Of a stretch of 10,628 nt of DNA, positions 1 to 6,299 are shown piece by piece (the stretch's first letter is position 1; every line of letters begins with the position of its first letter). The DNA comes from Bacteroidales bacterium. Lineage in GTDB: Bacteria > Bacteroidota > Bacteroidia > Bacteroidales > Muribaculaceae. The stretch is from contig CAAGGJ010000130.1 of assembly GCA_900769345.1 (NCBI GenBank), forward strand, positions 1-10,628. The letters are read 5' to 3'. Under the pieces are notes generated by a model. The model was given only the letters and a program-made list of their open reading frames with translations. It did not search any database and was not told the origin of the DNA. Position numbers and translations under genes: made by a program.

Positions 1-117
1 CCGGCTTCCTTCAGATTCCACCTCGCAGTGGAAACCCTTGCCTTTGGCTATAGCCTTCCCGCTATTAGGGTGGCTTCGGGACTTGCACCCATTAGACAAT
101 ACTCATGCCGAGCGTAC
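1..117 (-). mobile_element. Class IIC group II intron, 5' end (partial, runs off left edge)
   Basis: Read on the minus strand from 117 downwards, the sequence begins GTACGC, close to the GUGYG intron 5' consensus. It then follows domain I of class IIC introns such as the Oceanobacillus iheyensis intron, from my memory of that sequence. Recognisable blocks are CGGCATGAG, GTCTAATGGGTGCAAGTCCC, GCAAGGGT, a CCAC/GTGG hairpin, and GGAATCTGAAGGAAGC close to the left edge. The rest of domain I, the reverse transcriptase/maturase ORF and the 3' domains lie outside the window. The intron begins directly after the T-tract of the clpB terminator, which is the target preference known for class IIC introns. 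It is in the same orientation as clpB and does not interrupt a gene. The exact 5' base (117) is inferred from the GTACG match and could be off by a base or two. Confidence 0.88.
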
Positions 118-158
118 ATAAAAGAAATAGGGCATTCGGTTTAAGAATGTCCTATTTC
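118..158 (-). terminator. Rho-independent terminator of clpB
   Basis: A 14-bp stem (124-137 with 145-158) closes a 7-base loop, and on the minus strand it is followed by TTTTAT at 123-118. It lies 17 bp beyond the clpB stop codon. One internal pair (132/150) is a G-U wobble in plus-strand RNA and an A-C mismatch in clpB-sense RNA; the rest pair perfectly. The plus strand has no comparable T-tract after the stem, so the clpB direction is the likely one. The intron starts at the base next to this tract, so the terminator is also the likely intron target. Confidence 0.87.
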
Positions 159-175
159 ATTTAGTTGAGAGTATC

Positions 176-2764
176 TTAGTTACGGAACACGAGTTGCTCA
201 TTCACGCAGTCGATAGTAATAGGCGACCCCACATGCACTATTTGTGCAATGATGTCTTTCGACAATTGGTTAAGCACAAGCTTTTGTATGGCTCGCTTAA
301 CCGGGCGGGCACCAAATTCAGGATTGTATCCTTCACCGGCAAGATAATCGATAGCATCGTCGGTGACATGCAATTCCACTTGATTCTTGGCAAGCATCTT
401 GATCACGTTGGCTATCTGGAGTTTAACTATTTCCCTAATCTCACTTGCAGTGAGAGGAGTGAACATAATTATCTCGTCGATACGATTGAGGAACTCAGGT
501 CGGATGGTCTGTTTGAGCATCTCGAGCACTTGGTTCTTGGTGTTCTCTATCACTTCTTCTCGATTATCCATTGTGAGTTTCTCCATGTTCTCGCGTATAA
601 GATTCGAGCCCATGTTAGAAGTCATAATGATAATGGTGTTCTTAAAGTTAACCACACGACCCTTGTTGTCGGTAAGTCGACCATCGTCGAGAACTTGAAG
701 TAGTATGTTGAATACGTCGGGGTGTGCCTTTTCGATTTCGTCGAAAAGAACCACAGAATATGGTTTACGGCGTACAGCTTCGGTCAACTGACCACCTTCA
801 TCATATCCTACATATCCTGGAGGCGAACCGATAAGACGAGTAACCGAGAATTTTTCTTGATATTCACTCATATCGATACGTGTCATCATATTCTCATCAT
901 CGAATAGATAGTCGGCAAGCGCCTTGGCAAGTTCGGTTTTACCCACGCCTGTAGTACCTAAGAAGATAAACGAACCGATAGGGCGGCGGGGGTCATTTAG
1001 ACCGGCACGGCTACGGCGCACAGCATCAGCAATCGCCGTGATAGCATCGTCCTGACCTATTACACGCTTGTGTAGTTCGTCCTCAAGGTGCAAGAGTTTC
1101 TCCTTTTCGCTCATAGCCATTTTAGTAACAGGAATTCCGGTCCAACGCGATACGATGTCGGCAATATCTTCAGCATCTACCTCCTCTTTAATCAGAGCCT
1201 TATCGCCTTGCATGTCACGCAATTGCTGTTGTATGGCAGCATTCTCATCGATTTTATTCTTAATTCGTGAATAACGAATCTCAGCCACTTTGGCATAATC
1301 ACCATCGCGTTCAGCACGCTCAGCCTCAAACTTAAGCGATTCGATATCGGCTTTATTTTGCTGAATGCGGTTGATTAGATTCTTCTCCGATTTCCACTTG
1401 GCGCTGATTTCGCGTTCTTGATCGCGAAGTTCGGCAATCTGTCGTTCGAGGGTTTGTACTTTCTCATTATCGCCCTCACGCTTTATTGCTTCGCGTTCGA
1501 TTTCAAGTTGCGAAATATGTCGAGTGATTTCATCGAGCGACTGTGGCACAGAATCCATCTCCAATCGCAATTTCGATGCAGCTTCATCTATCAAGTCGAT
1601 AGCCTTATCGGGCAGGAATCGGTCGGTGATATATCGTTCAGAGAGCTGAACGGCAGCTATCACTGCTTCATCGAGAATCCTCACCTTATGGTGATTTTCA
1701 TATCGCTCCTTTAGGCCACGAAGTATGGCGATAGCACTTTCTTCATCAGGTTCGTCTACCATAACTATCTGGAAACGACGCTCAAGAGCTTTATCTTTCT
1801 CGAAATACTTCTGATATTCGTCGAGAGTAGTGGCACCTATGCTTCGCAATTCGCCGCGAGCAAGAGCCGGCTTCAAGATATTGGCTGCATCCATAGCACC
1901 TTCGCCCTTTCCGGCTCCGACAAGTGTGTGTATTTCATCGATAAACAAAATTATGTCGCCATTCGACTCGATAATTTCGTTCACGATGGCCTTCAGACGC
2001 TCTTCAAACTCGCCCTTATACTTGGCACCACCCACCAAGGCACCCATATCGAGCGAATAGACTTGCTTCATCTTTAAGTTTTCGGGCACATCGCCTCTTA
2101 CTATACGCTGAGCAAGTCCCTCGGCTATGGCTGTCTTACCTGTGCCGGGTTCACCTATAAGCATAGGGTTGTTTTTAGTTCTACGACTCAAAATCTGAAG
2201 CACACGGCGAATTTCGTCATCACGACCTATTACAGGATCAAGTTTGCCGCTTCGAGCTCTTTCATTAAGATTGATAGCATACTTGCTGAGTGCATTATAT
2301 TGCTCCTCAGCCGATTGTTCCGATGCGCTTTTGCCTTTGCGCAATTCTTGTATGGCCAGTCGGAGCTCTTTTTCGCTAATGCCGCAGTCATTGAAGATAT
2401 TCGAGACCTCCGACTTGACTTTAAGCAATGCCAAAAGCATCATTTCCACAGGCACATATTGGTCTCCTGCTTTTTGCGATTCACTGATTGCAGTTTCAAG
2501 CACCTCGTTAGCCTTACTCGAAAGATATGGCTCGGCATTACTTACTTTTGGCAATGCCGCCAACTCTCTATCGAGTTTCTGCTCCACAAGTTCTTTCGAT
2601 ATGCCAAGTTTTTGGAATATGAACTTGACAAGCGAATCGCCCTGCTGCAATATCGCTTTGGCTATGGTGGCAGGTTCAATAGCTTGATTGCCACCGCTCC
2701 GGGTAATATCAACAGCTTGCTGTATTACCTCTTGTGATTTGATTGTAAAATTATTGAAGTTCAT
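176..2764 (-). CDS. clpB: ATP-dependent chaperone ClpB (Hsp100 disaggregase)
   Basis: ClpB is a hexameric AAA+ disaggregase of the cytoplasm. It threads aggregated protein through its central pore and works with DnaK/DnaJ/GrpE. The 862-residue product is full length for the family. Residues 1-145 are the double-repeat N-terminal domain. The first AAA+ module has Walker A GEPGTGKT (204-211), pore loop KYKG (248-251) and Walker B FIDE (274-277). A charged coiled-coil M-domain covers about 405-530, which separates ClpB from ClpA and ClpC. The second module has Walker A GTTGVGKT (603-610), pore loop GYVG (650-653) and Walker B LFDE (673-676). I see no ClpP-binding IGF/L loop, as expected for ClpB. 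The ATG at 2764 fits the normal family N-terminus (MNFNNFTIKSQE). It is a single-gene unit with its own terminator. I found no CIRCE element and no good TAnnTTTG promoter in the 246-bp upstream gap, so its heat-shock control cannot be read from the sequence. Confidence 0.98.
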   Translation of the reverse strand: MNFNNFTIKSQEVIQQAVDITRSGGNQAIEPATIAKAILQQGDSLVKFIFQKLGISKELVEQKLDRELAALPKVSNAEPYLSSKANEVLETAISESQKAGDQYVPVEMMLLALLKVKSEVSNIFNDCGISEKELRLAIQELRKGKSASEQSAEEQYNALSKYAINLNERARSGKLDPVIGRDDEIRRVLQILSRRTKNNPMLIGEPGTGKTAIAEGLAQRIVRGDVPENLKMKQVYSLDMGALVGGAKYKGEFEERLKAIVNEIIESNGDIILFIDEIHTLVGAGKGEGAMDAANILKPALARGELRSIGATTLDEYQKYFEKDKALERRFQIVMVDEPDEESAIAILRGLKERYENHHKVRILDEAVIAAVQLSERYITDRFLPDKAIDLIDEAASKLRLEMDSVPQSLDEITRHISQLEIEREAIKREGDNEKVQTLERQIAELRDQEREISAKWKSEKNLINRIQQNKADIESLKFEAERAERDGDYAKVAEIRYSRIKNKIDENAAIQQQLRDMQGDKALIKEEVDAEDIADIVSRWTGIPVTKMAMSEKEKLLHLEDELHKRVIGQDDAITAIADAVRRSRAGLNDPRRPIGSFIFLGTTGVGKTELAKALADYLFDDENMMTRIDMSEYQEKFSVTRLIGSPPGYVGYDEGGQLTEAVRRKPYSVVLFDEIEKAHPDVFNILLQVLDDGRLTDNKGRVVNFKNTIIIMTSNMGSNLIRENMEKLTMDNREEVIENTKNQVLEMLKQTIRPEFLNRIDEIIMFTPLTASEIREIVKLQIANVIKMLAKNQVELHVTDDAIDYLAGEGYNPEFGARPVKRAIQKLVLNQLSKDIIAQIVHVGSPITIDCVNEQLVFRN

Positions 2765-3010
2765 ATTATATTGGTTTTATTTGTTTATTTCATTTGTTCA
2801 TCTTTACAATAAACAATTTATGTACCAATGTTGTTAAAACGCGTTCATAATGCTGAATATCAACGATTTAATACAATTACAACAATCTGCCAAAATTGCA
2901 TATTTGTGTCACAATTAACGTAATATTGGCATAAACACATAAAAAGCGCCGAATTGCATTATCAACTCAGCGCTTAGGGTTAGTAGTATTACAATATGCT
3001 TATGTGAATT
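2765..3010. other. Intergenic region between the export lipoprotein gene and clpB
   Basis: This AT-rich 246-bp gap holds the terminator of the upstream minus-strand gene (2936-2974) and, presumably, the clpB promoter. I looked on the minus strand for TAnnTTTG and found only weak variants, such as CAATTTTG near 2894-2901. No convincing ORF and no RNA gene is visible. Confidence 0.6.
2936..2974 (-). terminator. Rho-independent terminator of the polysaccharide export gene
   Basis: On the minus strand, AGCGCTGAGTTG (2974-2963) pairs over 12 bp with CAATTCGGCGCT (2956-2945), with two G-U wobbles, around a 6-base loop. It is followed by a T run (TTTTTATG). The stem starts 37 bp after the stop codon at 3011. 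It should separate transcription of the export gene from clpB, which lies further along the same strand. Confidence 0.9.
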
Positions 3011-3805
3011 TTAGTCGAATATGGTAAATCCTAAGGTAACCAACGAAATCACGAATCCCACCGAACTCATAATAAGCGAAAGAGCAGGTGGAACCGACCA
3101 CGCCGAACGCTTCTTCGATCCATTGGGTTCTACATACACCACATCGTTCTGCTGCAAATTGAAATATGGCGATAAAGTAAGCTGTGGGTCGTTGAGATTG
3201 ATAGTGTGGATGGTTCTCACACCATCGGCTGAAGTTCTCACCAATCGCACTTTTTCGCGCTCGCCATGTATGGTAAGGTCGCCTGCCTCTGCTATTGCCT
3301 CAAGAATATTGATTCGCTCGTTAGAAACCGTAATTGTGCCCGGCGACTTTACTTCGCCCAACATAGTAACTTGGAAATTCTTAAAGCGAACTTCCACACT
3401 GGGGAGTTCCGACAAGTGATTGGGGTAAAGCTTCGATAGCACAAGACCTTTAATTTCGGCTTTCGAAAGTCCCAAAATGTGCAAGTTGCCAATTACCGGG
3501 AATTCTATATCACCATTATTGTCAACCAAGTAGCACTGAAGGTCCTGATTATTGGTTGAAGTTGTAGTTATGTCGCTGATATAGGCAGACTTATTATAAG
3601 GTTTAGCAGCATCGGGATTTCGGCTCGAAACCACTATCTGAATAAGGTCGCCCGGCATAGCATGGGGTTCACTCGGATTATTTGCTTTACTTAATACCTC
3701 ATTGGGCAACTTGTCGGCGTCTTTCATATACACAATCTTTGTGCCGCAACTGCTCAATATGAGACTCGCCACTACAATTGATAAAAGTTGATTAATAAAT
3801 TTCAT
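3011..3805 (-). CDS. Polysaccharide export outer-membrane lipoprotein (Wza/BexD-like, SLBB domain)
   Basis: The 264-residue product fits the outer-membrane polysaccharide export family (Poly_export followed by SLBB), which forms the outer channel for capsule or exopolysaccharide. Residues 1-19 are a signal peptide ending in lipobox LSSC, so Cys20 is the likely lipidation site. The export domain covers about 46-142 and includes the typical start MPGDLIQIVVS (50-60) and the D-x-x-G-x-I-x-FPVIG stretch (95-106). The SLBB-like part starts at FQVTMLGEVKSPGTI (144-158) and includes NILEAIAEAGD (166-176). A very hydrophobic segment (about 238-262) near the C-terminus may be the membrane-spanning helix. 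It is shorter than E. coli Wza (379 aa). The usual partner, a Wzc-like chain-length regulator or tyrosine kinase, is not adjacent, and no glycosyltransferases for surface polysaccharide are near, so the exported polymer is unknown. It is divergent from the glycosylase gene. Confidence 0.93.
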   Translation of the reverse strand: MKFINQLLSIVVASLILSSCGTKIVYMKDADKLPNEVLSKANNPSEPHAMPGDLIQIVVSSRNPDAAKPYNKSAYISDITTTSTNNQDLQCYLVDNNGDIEFPVIGNLHILGLSKAEIKGLVLSKLYPNHLSELPSVEVRFKNFQVTMLGEVKSPGTITVSNERINILEAIAEAGDLTIHGEREKVRLVRTSADGVRTIHTINLNDPQLTLSPYFNLQQNDVVYVEPNGSKKRSAWSVPPALSLIMSSVGFVISLVTLGFTIFD

Positions 3806-3836
3806 ATCGGAATGTTATTTCTATTTTTTGATATCA

Positions 3837-3844
3837 CAAAATTA
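3837..3844 (-). promoter_or_regulatory. Bacteroidetes -7 element for the polysaccharide export gene
   Basis: On the minus strand 3844-3837 reads TAATTTTG, an exact match to TAnnTTTG, 31 bp upstream of the start codon at 3805. No well-spaced -33 TTTG is present; a TTG at 3871-3869 is about 24 bases away, somewhat far. The AT-rich context makes a chance match possible. Confidence 0.5.
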
Positions 3845-3872
3845 ATAATTAAATTGCAAATACTTTAACAAT

Positions 3873-3906
3873 TTTGTCGCAGAACGAAGAAAAATCGATA
3901 ATTTTG
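3873..3906 (+). promoter_or_regulatory. Bacteroidetes-type promoter for the glycosylase-dedA-rpe cluster
   Basis: TAATTTTG at 3899-3906 matches the -7 consensus TAnnTTTG exactly. A TTTG at 3873-3876 lies 22 bases upstream, slightly more than the usual 19-21. Transcription would start about 35 bases before the ATG at 3949. This is the best promoter candidate in the divergent region 3806-3948. Confidence 0.6.
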
Positions 3907-3948
3907 TTGAATATCTACAAATTGCGTATTATTAAACACAGTTAAACT

Positions 3949-4533
3949 ATGAACGCATCTATCGAGAACCATCCATTCGAGCCATTTATTCCTCTAAATG
4001 CCAAAATCATTATGCTCGGCACATTTCCACCTAAAAGTGATAAATGGTCGATGCCTTTTTTCTACCCAAATTGGATTAACGATATGTGGCGAATAATGGG
4101 AATAGTGTTCTACGACGACGCACAACACTTCGTATTAGCCGACAAGAAGGCGTTCGATCAGGATATGATTTGTGATTTTCTGCGTCGCACTGGAATAGCT
4201 CTTTTCGACACAGCTCTAAGTGTGAGACGCCTCAAAGACAATGCTTCCGACAAATATCTCGAAATAGTTAAACCGGTAAACCTCAAGGATATTCTCACAT
4301 CACACGACACTATTAAAGCAGTGGTGACCACAGGCGAAAAGGCAGCAAGCGTGGTAGCGGAAATAACGCAATCGCCATTGCCAAAGATGGGAGAGTGCTG
4401 CACTATAACATTTTGCGGTCGCAGCATTATTCACTATCGAATGCCGTCTACTTCGCGGGCATATCCGATGAATATTTACATAAAAGCCGAATTTTATCGA
4501 AGTATGTTGGCAAAAAATGATATTCATTTGTAA
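3949..4533 (+). CDS. Uracil-DNA glycosylase superfamily protein, family 6-like (hypoxanthine-DNA glycosylase type)
   Basis: This 194-residue protein resembles the UDG superfamily branch annotated as DNA-deoxyinosine (hypoxanthine) glycosylase, family 6. These enzymes remove deaminated bases from DNA by cutting the N-glycosidic bond. The N-terminal motif is MLGTFPPKS (22-30), followed by PFFYPNWINDMW (36-47). Asn44 in the N-x-x-W pattern lies where the family's catalytic Asn is expected. A central hydrophobic strand and helix region includes GIALFDTALSVRR (82-94), and the late MPSTSRAY (165-172) corresponds to the second UDG motif (HPSP or PSTSP type). The length is normal and no signal or membrane segment is seen. 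The 21-bp gap to dedA suggests some co-transcription, although dedA may also have its own promoter. Substrate preference (uracil or hypoxanthine) cannot be settled from sequence. The start is the first ATG after the promoter and places the LGTFPP strand at a normal distance. Confidence 0.85.
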   Translation: MNASIENHPFEPFIPLNAKIIMLGTFPPKSDKWSMPFFYPNWINDMWRIMGIVFYDDAQHFVLADKKAFDQDMICDFLRRTGIALFDTALSVRRLKDNASDKYLEIVKPVNLKDILTSHDTIKAVVTTGEKAASVVAEITQSPLPKMGECCTITFCGRSIIHYRMPSTSRAYPMNIYIKAEFYRSMLAKNDIHL

Positions 4534-4542
4534 AAGTTTGTG

Positions 4543-4550
4543 TAACTTTG
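4543..4550 (+). promoter_or_regulatory. Possible -7 promoter element touching the dedA start codon
   Basis: TAACTTTG followed by CA is an excellent TAnnTTTG match and ends 4 bases before the dedA ATG at 4555. No TTTG with proper spacing lies upstream; the nearest (4527-4530) is only 12 bases away. If it works, the transcript would start at or just inside the annotated dedA start, giving a leaderless message or a later start codon. Confidence 0.4.
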
Positions 4551-4554
4551 CAGT

Positions 4555-5286
4555 ATGAAACAGAGTTATATAAAAATTCTATTTGTTGTAGTAGTGTTGT
4601 TAGCTATAATAGCCGGTGTGGCTATATATATGCCAAGCATCACTATGCAAGATATCATTATATGGTATAAGGATCATCTCAACTATTGGACAGTGATGAT
4701 GCTGATGGCAATCGAGAGTTCGTTTATACCATTCCCCTCTGAAATAGTAATTCCACCGGCAGCCTATTTTTCGATGCACAATGGCAATATGAGCATCTAT
4801 CTTATAGTAGCATCTGCCACATTCGGTGCACTGGTGGGTGCCTTAATCAATTACTACATAGCTAAGATTATAGGACGGCCTTTGATACATGCATTTGCCG
4901 AAAGTCGAATAGGGCATATATGCATGTTATCGTCGGAGAAAGTAACGCATGCCGAAAAGTATTTTGAGGAACATGGTGCCATTTCCACATTCCTCGGTCG
5001 ACTCATTCCTGCCGTTCGCCAGTTGATATCCATTCCTGCTGGTTTGGCAAGAATGTCACTTGCCAAATTCTGTGTTTTCACAGCTTTAGGTGCCGGAATA
5101 TGGAATATAGTTTTGGCTCTTTTAGGCTATTGGCTGAGCCGATTTGTTTCCGAATCAGATTTGTTTATCCAAATAGAGCATTATAACAAGTATCTCACCT
5201 ATGCCGGATATGCTTTGGCTGGTATAATACTTATATATATAATGTATCACATACTAAAGAAAAAAAACGAACAAGTAAAAGAATAA
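4555..5286 (+). CDS. DedA family integral membrane protein
   Basis: DedA (SNARE-associated/VTT domain) proteins are inner-membrane proteins. Several members act as flippases that recycle undecaprenyl phosphate or phospholipids and support envelope homeostasis. The 243-residue sequence has an N-terminal transmembrane helix (about 6-26), the family signature ESSFIPFPSE (54-63) with its acidic residues, hydrophobic segments around 65-108, and the second conserved motif FLGRLIPAVRQLISIPAG (146-163). Further helices lie at about 170-195 and 216-234, and the tail is lysine-rich (KKKNEQVKE). The helix before residue 30 is an extra stretch compared with shorter DedA proteins as I remember them, and a later start at Met26 is possible given the promoter-like element at the first ATG. 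The gene is followed after 10 bp by rpe, which implies one transcript. The transported lipid cannot be inferred from sequence. Confidence 0.92.
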   Translation: MKQSYIKILFVVVVLLAIIAGVAIYMPSITMQDIIIWYKDHLNYWTVMMLMAIESSFIPFPSEIVIPPAAYFSMHNGNMSIYLIVASATFGALVGALINYYIAKIIGRPLIHAFAESRIGHICMLSSEKVTHAEKYFEEHGAISTFLGRLIPAVRQLISIPAGLARMSLAKFCVFTALGAGIWNIVLALLGYWLSRFVSESDLFIQIEHYNKYLTYAGYALAGIILIYIMYHILKKKNEQVKE

Positions 5287-5296
5287 AATAAATTAT

Positions 5297-5944
5297 ATGA
5301 TAGTTTCGCCATCTCTTTTATCAGCCGATTTTGGTTATCTTGCCAAAGAACTTGAAATGCTCAATAAAAGCCATGCCGAATATCTGCATCTCGACATAAT
5401 GGACGGAGTGTTTGTTCCAAACATCTCATTTGCATTTCCGGTAATGAAGCGCATCGACCAATTAAGCGACAAAATTATGGATGTTCATATGATGATAGTG
5501 GAGCCACAAAAATATATTGAAGAGGTAAAGAGGTGCGGGGGCGACATAATGACCGTGCATTTCGAAGCTTGCACTCACTTACACCGCATTATTCAGCGAA
5601 TCAAAGATGCTGGTATGAAGGCAAGTGTAGCCCTCAACCCGGCCACGCCCGTAAATCTGCTTTCGGAGGTCATATCCGACCTTGATATGATTTGTATTAT
5701 GGCTGTAAATCCGGGATATGGCGGACAGAAATTTATTCTTAATGCAGTGAATAAAGTTAAGGAAGCCAAAGAACTCATCCTCAAGAAGGGTTCAAAAGCA
5801 CTAATCGAAGTGGACGGCGGGATAAACGAAACCACCGGTCAACTCGTGGTAGATGCCGGAGCTGATGTTCTTGTAGCCGGAAGCTATGTATTTAGCTCTC
5901 CAAAACCAAGCGAAGCCATATCTACACTGCACCACTTGAAGTAA
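5297..5944 (+). CDS. rpe: Ribulose-phosphate 3-epimerase
   Basis: The enzyme interconverts D-ribulose 5-phosphate and D-xylulose 5-phosphate in the cytoplasm, in the non-oxidative pentose phosphate pathway. The 215-residue product is a single TIM barrel of normal length. Visible family motifs are SPSLLSADF (4-12), LHLDIMDGVFVPN (30-42), DVHMM (62-66), NPGYGGQKF, VDGGIN (172-177) and AGSYVF near the C-terminus. Metal ligands expected in the family are present as His31, Asp33, His64 and Asp173, and the two Asp residues also serve as acid and base catalysts. The ATG lies 10 bp after dedA, so it is translated from the same message. No hairpin terminator is visible after the stop. Confidence 0.98.
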   Translation: MIVSPSLLSADFGYLAKELEMLNKSHAEYLHLDIMDGVFVPNISFAFPVMKRIDQLSDKIMDVHMMIVEPQKYIEEVKRCGGDIMTVHFEACTHLHRIIQRIKDAGMKASVALNPATPVNLLSEVISDLDMICIMAVNPGYGGQKFILNAVNKVKEAKELILKKGSKALIEVDGGINETTGQLVVDAGADVLVAGSYVFSSPKPSEAISTLHHLK

Positions 5945-6299
5945 TCAATAGTGCAGAAGTCAATATTTTCGACAATTAACAAGCATTTTACCCACAAAAT
6001 ATATATATCTCCATGGTAATAGTTGCATATATTCGGTAGGACGCTTTTATTGACATTGCCGAACAATTACAAATGTTAGTAATTTGCGCAATATCACACC
6101 CTTTGCAAAGCCTATTCGTTTTAAATAGCAACAAATTGCTGTAAATATAACTCTATTTCAAGCATTGTGATGTGCGTTCAATATCATACTTGAGTAGATC
6201 TACCGATTGGCATAATGCTAAATTCGGTTGAAAATTAGGCAAATAAGATTTTTTTTTGTAATTTTGCACTTTCAAAATTTAAAGGTATAATTTTTTACT
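5945..6299. other. 355-bp intergenic region between rpe and glycogen synthase
   Basis: This AT-rich stretch holds no convincing gene. I see no GC-rich hairpin with a T-tract that could end the rpe transcript, only short inverted repeats: AATTAC/GTAATT (6065-6070 and 6079-6084) and AGCAA/TTGCT (6127-6131 and 6136-6140). A run of nine T (6249-6257) lies before the glycogen synthase promoter. The part from 5950 to 6240 is longer than a promoter needs and could contain a regulatory region or small RNA, but nothing specific supports this. Confidence 0.5.
6259..6266 (+). promoter_or_regulatory. Bacteroidetes -7 element for the glycogen operon
   Basis: TAATTTTG followed by CA is an exact TAnnTTTG match 33 bp before the ATG at 6300, which would give a leader of about 25-30 bases. 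The -33 element is not clear: the closest TTG (6228-6230) is 28 bases upstream. A T-run directly precedes the element. Confidence 0.6.

Noticed and set aside
194..703. Long plus-strand ORFs opposite clpB (for example 169 codons at 194-703, and 2244-2687)
   Set aside because: They are antisense shadows of an intact clpB with all AAA+ motifs; the translations are low in recognisable structure.
2765..2935. Search for a CIRCE-type heat-shock operator or a clear TAnnTTTG promoter upstream of clpB
   Set aside because: No TTAGCACTC/GAGTGCTAA inverted repeat and no exact -7 match is present; only weak variants were seen.
3840..3906. Repeated ATTTTGT and TAATTTTG sequences in the divergent region as possible operator repeats
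   Set aside because: They are explained as the -7 elements of the two divergent promoters plus AT-rich background; there is no regular spacing that suggests an operator.
5884..6066. Minus-strand 60-codon ORF overlapping the end of rpe and the following gap
   Set aside because: About a third lies antisense to the clear rpe coding sequence, the product has no recognisable motif, and there is no promoter-like element placed for it.
6073..6144. Small plus-strand ORF of 23 codons in the rpe to glycogen synthase gap (MLVICAISHPLQ...)
   Set aside because: It is short and hydrophobic by chance composition, with no ribosome binding site or promoter; an ORF of this size is expected in AT-rich DNA.
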